Assembly (NCBI GenBank): GCA_031282125.1
Contig: JAITEH010000033.1
Coordinates: forward strand, 1-10,215
DNA: 10,215 nucleotides
Direction of reading: 5' to 3'
Origin: Campylobacteraceae bacterium
Lineage (GTDB): Bacteria; Campylobacterota; Campylobacteria; Campylobacterales; Campylobacteraceae
The notes under the pieces were generated by a model, which worked only from the letters and a program-made list of their open reading frames with translations, made no database searches and had not been told where the DNA came from. The position numbers were made by a program, and so were the translations under genes. Of the stretch, positions 7,459-10,215 are shown piece after piece. Each line of letters starts with the position of its first letter. The stretch's first letter is position 1.

Positions 7459-8015
7459 TGAGGTTTAAAAGTTACCTTTTTTATAGACTGTTTAGCTCTA
7501 TGTTTTTTGGGTTTTCAACGGGAAGTATTTTTATCATTTACGAACCGCTCCAGCCGCTTATATATTCGCTTGGCGGCATTTTGCTTGCCGTAGGCACGAT
7601 GATAATCGCTTCGCAGTATAAAAAACTGATGAATAAACGAGCGCTTTTTATAGTGCTTTTTGCGGTTGAGATTGTCACACTTGCTATTGTTTTGACATTT
7701 TTGATTTTGGGCAAATCCCTGCTTTCGGCTTTGATTATCTATATCTGCTACCAAATCACATTTTTATTCGGCAGTTACGTGATAAGGGTGGAGACAGTTG
7801 TGCTAAAACATACAAATCTCTACTCTTTGCTTGATATATCGAAGCAGATAGGCTATCTTGCGGGACTTGGCGGCGCGTTTTTTTATTATGAGTTAATAGA
7901 AATCGGCGGAATTTTGGATAAAATAGCGCAGGTATATTTTTTACACTACATTTTAGTGGTATTGCAGTGTGTAGTTATTTTGTTGCTTATCATATCTTTT
8001 ATGCGCAAAAAGTAG
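7458..8015 (+). CDS. Six-helix inner-membrane protein resembling half of an MFS transporter, unknown function
   Basis: A very hydrophobic 185-residue protein that I do not recognise by name. Likely membrane helices lie at about 7-28, 31-53, 62-84, 86-107, 130-147 and 158-181, which gives the size and spacing of one six-helix half of a major facilitator transporter. Between helices two and three is a short basic loop (QYKKLMNKRA), in the place where MFS proteins keep a basic loop, but the classical motif A is not present. The C-terminus FMRKK suggests a cytosolic end. ATG at 7458 overlaps the receptor stop (TGATG). TTG at 7455, three bases earlier, is also possible because AAGAG (7443-7447) suits it slightly better. 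Coupling to the receptor suggests it acts on the same substrate at the inner membrane. A real small gene is very likely; its function is not known. Confidence 0.8.
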   Translation: MRFKSYLFYRLFSSMFFGFSTGSIFIIYEPLQPLIYSLGGILLAVGTMIIASQYKKLMNKRALFIVLFAVEIVTLAIVLTFLILGKSLLSALIIYICYQITFLFGSYVIRVETVVLKHTNLYSLLDISKQIGYLAGLGGAFFYYELIEIGGILDKIAQVYFLHYILVVLQCVVILLLIISFMRKK

Positions 8016-8059
8016 TTTAAACCGTAAAAATTTCCAAAAATCATAAATCAAGGCATAAA

Positions 8060-9238
8060 ATGAAATCTTTCACAGAAAAACAGTTAGTTTTTATTCTCGC
8101 CGCACTCTCTGCCATCACGCCTTTAGCTATAGATATGTATCTGCCCGCCGTAAATACCATGAGCCAATCCTTGAACGTACCAGAACCGCAGGTAGCGATA
8201 AGTATCAGTATATTTTTCATGGGACTTGCCGTAGGACAGCTCATCGGCGGCCCGATATCGGACGCTTACGGCAGAAGACCGATAGTTATCGCAGGTCTTG
8301 GAATATTTTGCATAAGCAGTATATTTATGGCTTTTATAAACGACGTACACGCGCTGTGGGTTTTGAGATTTGTTCAAGCGCTCGGCGGCGGCGCAGCTAC
8401 TGTGAATGTAGCCGCAATCGTAAGAGATATGTTCAGCGGCAGCGAAAGCGCGCGGATTTTTTCCATGATAGGTTCTGTGACTATTTTGGCACCGCTTGTA
8501 GCTCCTGCGCTTGGTCTTGTCATCATTTCAATGTTTGGACGCTGGGAAGCTATATTTGCGCTTTTGGCTGTTTACTCTCTGCTCGCGCTGTTTTTTTACG
8601 TCAAATATTTTAAAACACAAAACGTTGCTGACAAAAGAAGAGTTACGCCCGTGAAAAATTATATCGAAGTTTTGACGACTCCAAAACCCATGATAATCAT
8701 GACCGCACTTGTTATCAGCAGTTCCGGGCTGTATGCTCTGCTTGCCTCATCTTCGATAGTATATACCAACTACTTTGGTCTTTCAAAATTTATGTTTGTG
8801 GTCTGTTTTACCATGAATATCTCCGTCATGATAATAACCTCCAAGATAAACGTAAAGATAGTAAGGAGATTTTCTCCTTTAAAAATACTAAGATTTGGCA
8901 TAAAAATGCAGGTGCTCATCGCTCTTTTACTGCTGATTTTGCACAAAAGCGAAAATATATTTATCATGGCGCCTTTGATAGCTCTATTTATCGGAATGCT
9001 TGGATTTATCTTCGGAAATGCCATCTCCATCATCTTGGAGTATTTTCCGAAAACAAGCGCATCTGCGAACGCGGTGCTTGGCGTTTTGCAGTACAGCGTC
9101 GGCGCGGTGTCGGGGCTTTTGGTAAGCGTGTTTGATGACGGCACGCTTTTTCCTTTGATGCTTGTGATAGCTTTGTCATCATTTATCGGCGCTGTGATTT
9201 TGCTTGTCGGCACAAAACATGCCAAAGTTTTAGTATAA
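8060..9238 (+). CDS. MFS transporter of the Bcr/CflA drug-efflux family
   Basis: A 392-residue, twelve-helix proton-coupled exporter of the inner membrane. Bcr/CflA members export bicyclomycin, chloramphenicol, sulfonamides or small metabolites such as cysteine. Visible signatures are the first-helix motif PLAIDMYLPA (21-30) with its buried aspartate D25, motif A GPISDAYGRRP (64-74) between helices two and three, RFVQALGGGAATVN (103-116) in helix four with an arginine two residues after VL, and the motif-C-like stretch GSVTILAPLVAPALG (138-152) in helix five. A cytosolic loop at about 183-205 separates the two halves. The length is normal. ATG at 8060 follows a weak AAGG at 8050-8053. It starts 44 bases after the half-MFS gene with no terminator between, so read-through is likely. 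The family is sure; the substrate is open. Confidence 0.93.
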   Translation: MKSFTEKQLVFILAALSAITPLAIDMYLPAVNTMSQSLNVPEPQVAISISIFFMGLAVGQLIGGPISDAYGRRPIVIAGLGIFCISSIFMAFINDVHALWVLRFVQALGGGAATVNVAAIVRDMFSGSESARIFSMIGSVTILAPLVAPALGLVIISMFGRWEAIFALLAVYSLLALFFYVKYFKTQNVADKRRVTPVKNYIEVLTTPKPMIIMTALVISSSGLYALLASSSIVYTNYFGLSKFMFVVCFTMNISVMIITSKINVKIVRRFSPLKILRFGIKMQVLIALLLLILHKSENIFIMAPLIALFIGMLGFIFGNAISIILEYFPKTSASANAVLGVLQYSVGAVSGLLVSVFDDGTLFPLMLVIALSSFIGAVILLVGTKHAKVLV

Positions 9239-9239
9239 A

Positions 9240-9253
9240 AGAATTATAATTCT
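9240..9253. repeat. Perfect 14-base palindrome over the corA -10 box
   Basis: AGAATTATAATTCT is a perfect inverted repeat just after the exporter stop codon. It encloses the candidate -10 box of corA. It could be a small operator, or simply a by-product of AT-rich promoter sequence. Confidence 0.5.
9245..9250 (+). promoter_or_regulatory. Likely -10 box for corA
   Basis: A consensus TATAAT lies 30 bases before the corA ATG, in the 42-base gap after the Bcr/CflA gene. Transcription would start near 9257, leaving a leader of about 24 bases. No -35 hexamer is clear; that position would fall in the end of the exporter gene. Confidence 0.55.
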
Positions 9254-9275
9254 GCTCTATTTACGAAATAGGAGC
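9254..9275 (+). promoter_or_regulatory. Hairpin covering the corA ribosome binding site
   Basis: GCTCTATTT (9254-9262) can pair with AAATAGGAGC (9266-9275) around an ACG loop, with one bulged G. The Shine-Dalgarno AGGAG (9270-9274) lies within the 3' arm. A transcript from the near promoter would keep at least the inner six pairs, CTATTT with AAATAG. Read-through RNA would form the full stem. This could restrain translation, but it is short and AT-rich. Confidence 0.45.
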
Positions 9276-9280
9276 GCGGT

Positions 9281-10215
9281 ATGATTAGATACTATCTGAA
9301 AGAGGGAAAACGTCTGGATGTCGTAAATGACATCAGTACGTTAAAAAACGACGCACAAAATATCATTTGGATAGACATGCTCACCCCGAATATAAGCGAA
9401 ATTCGCGCCGTTGAGAAACTTTTTAATATGCAATTCCCGACAAAGCAAGAGAGTGAAGAGATAGAGATAAGCTCAAGGTATTGGGAAGAGGGCGAGAGGA
9501 TAGAGATAAACAGCTATTTTCTTGTCAATAACGATGAGAACCCTTACAATGAGACGGTTTCATTTATGCTGCAAGATAAACTTTTGGTATCCATCAGATA
9601 TAAAACCTTGAAAAGCTTTGATGAATTTGCAAACAAACTGTTCGTTTCGCACAAAGATTTAAAAGACGGATTTGATATCTTCACGAAAATCATCGATATC
9701 AGAATCGACGCTGACGCCGATACGATAGAGGGCTTAGCGCGCGAGATAACGAAAGTAAGACGCCAAGTTTTTGCTGATTACGTCAATGAAGAGGATGAAG
9801 AGATATTGGAAAAGATTTCGGTGTTTGAAGACTTGAACATGAAGATAAGAGAGAACGTTACCGACAAGCAACGTATTTTAACTTCGCTTCTGAAATCTTC
9901 CAAATTCCCAGAATCTTTGAAAAAAGAGATAACGATAATGCTAAAAGACGTCCGTTCGCTCATCGAACATACGGATTTTAATTTCGAAAGGCTTGATTAT
10001 CTGCAAAATATATTTTTAGGCACTTTGTCTATTGAGCAAAATAAAGTCATCAAGATATTTACGATTGTCAATGTTATCTTCTTGCCGCCGACTTTGATAG
10101 CGAGTATTTACGGCATGAACTTTCAGTGGATGCCCGAACTTCACCTAAAATACGGCTATTTGCTGGCGATTGTTTTGATGCTGCTTTCGTCTGCGACGCC
10201 TCTTTTGATTTTCAA
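9281..10215 (+). CDS. corA: CorA-type magnesium/divalent-cation channel, C-terminus cut by window edge
   Basis: Inner-membrane homopentameric channel for Mg2+, also able to pass Co2+ or Ni2+. The frame is open for 311 codons to the edge. A soluble cytosolic domain rich in charged helices (about 1-250) is followed by the first membrane helix (about 258-277). This ends in the family signature YGMN at 277-280, whose GMN forms the selectivity filter, and then the periplasmic loop FQWMPEL (281-287). A second helix lies at about 290-308. The last visible residues, PLLIF, precede what is normally a short basic tail, so about 10 to 15 residues are probably missing. ATG at 9281 follows AGGAG (9270-9274) by six bases. 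It lies 42 bases after the exporter gene but has its own TATAAT. Identification is near certain; cation preference is not readable. Confidence 0.96.
   Translation, partial: MIRYYLKEGKRLDVVNDISTLKNDAQNIIWIDMLTPNISEIRAVEKLFNMQFPTKQESEEIEISSRYWEEGERIEINSYFLVNNDENPYNETVSFMLQDKLLVSIRYKTLKSFDEFANKLFVSHKDLKDGFDIFTKIIDIRIDADADTIEGLAREITKVRRQVFADYVNEEDEEILEKISVFEDLNMKIRENVTDKQRILTSLLKSSKFPESLKKEITIMLKDVRSLIEHTDFNFERLDYLQNIFLGTLSIEQNKVIKIFTIVNVIFLPPTLIASIYGMNFQWMPELHLKYGYLLAIVLMLLSSATPLLIF

Noticed and set aside
8770..9225. Minus-strand open frame of 151 codons
   Set aside because: It is antisense to the second half of the Bcr/CflA exporter, which has complete family motifs and normal length.
7455..9238. 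The half-MFS gene and the following exporter as one MFS gene broken by a frameshift
   Set aside because: The downstream gene is a complete twelve-helix Bcr/CflA protein with its own first-helix motif, so the small protein is not its missing half.
1..10215. Defence island, prophage, transposon or CRISPR array
   Set aside because: No integrase, transposase, phage, nuclease or repeat-spacer pattern was seen. Codon style and base composition look uniform across the window.

Overview
The window looks like ordinary chromosomal sequence from a member of the Campylobacterales (Campylobacter or a near relative such as Sulfurospirillum). The assignment rests on the Campylobacter-like glycyl-tRNA synthetase beta chain, the moderately AT-rich coding sequence with many overlapping genes, and TACAAT/TATAAT -10 boxes in T-rich leaders without clear -35 hexamers. 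I cannot name the species. No tRNA, rRNA, insertion sequence, integrase, CRISPR array or toxin pair is visible.

Layout. On the minus strand, positions 1 to 1943 hold glyS, whose last residues lie beyond the window edge. A 154-base divergent promoter region follows. Everything to its right is on the plus strand. The first block (2098 to 5413) is proA, a small nickel/peptide-type ABC ATPase and an MscS-family channel. The junctions overlap by one and four bases, so this is almost certainly one translationally coupled operon. The second block (5494 to 8015) has its own promoter and encodes a BtuB-like TonB-dependent outer-membrane receptor that overlaps a six-helix, half-MFS-like inner-membrane protein. 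A Bcr/CflA-family MFS exporter (8060 to 9238) follows after 44 bases. CorA, with its own promoter-like sequence, starts at 9281 and runs off the right edge with perhaps 10 to 15 residues missing.

Function. Most of the window is membrane transport: one ABC ATPase, one mechanosensitive channel, one outer-membrane receptor, two MFS-type proteins and one divalent-metal channel. These sit beside proline synthesis and glycyl-tRNA charging. The proA to mscS block suggests an osmotic link, since proline is a compatible solute and MscS vents solutes. The receptor and half-MFS pair suggests an uptake route for a corrinoid or metal chelate. Both links are inferences from gene order.

I found no convincing entirely new system. 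The points most worth checking are the receptor plus half-MFS pair, the ABC ATPase without a permease, and a hairpin in the corA leader that would cover its ribosome binding site.
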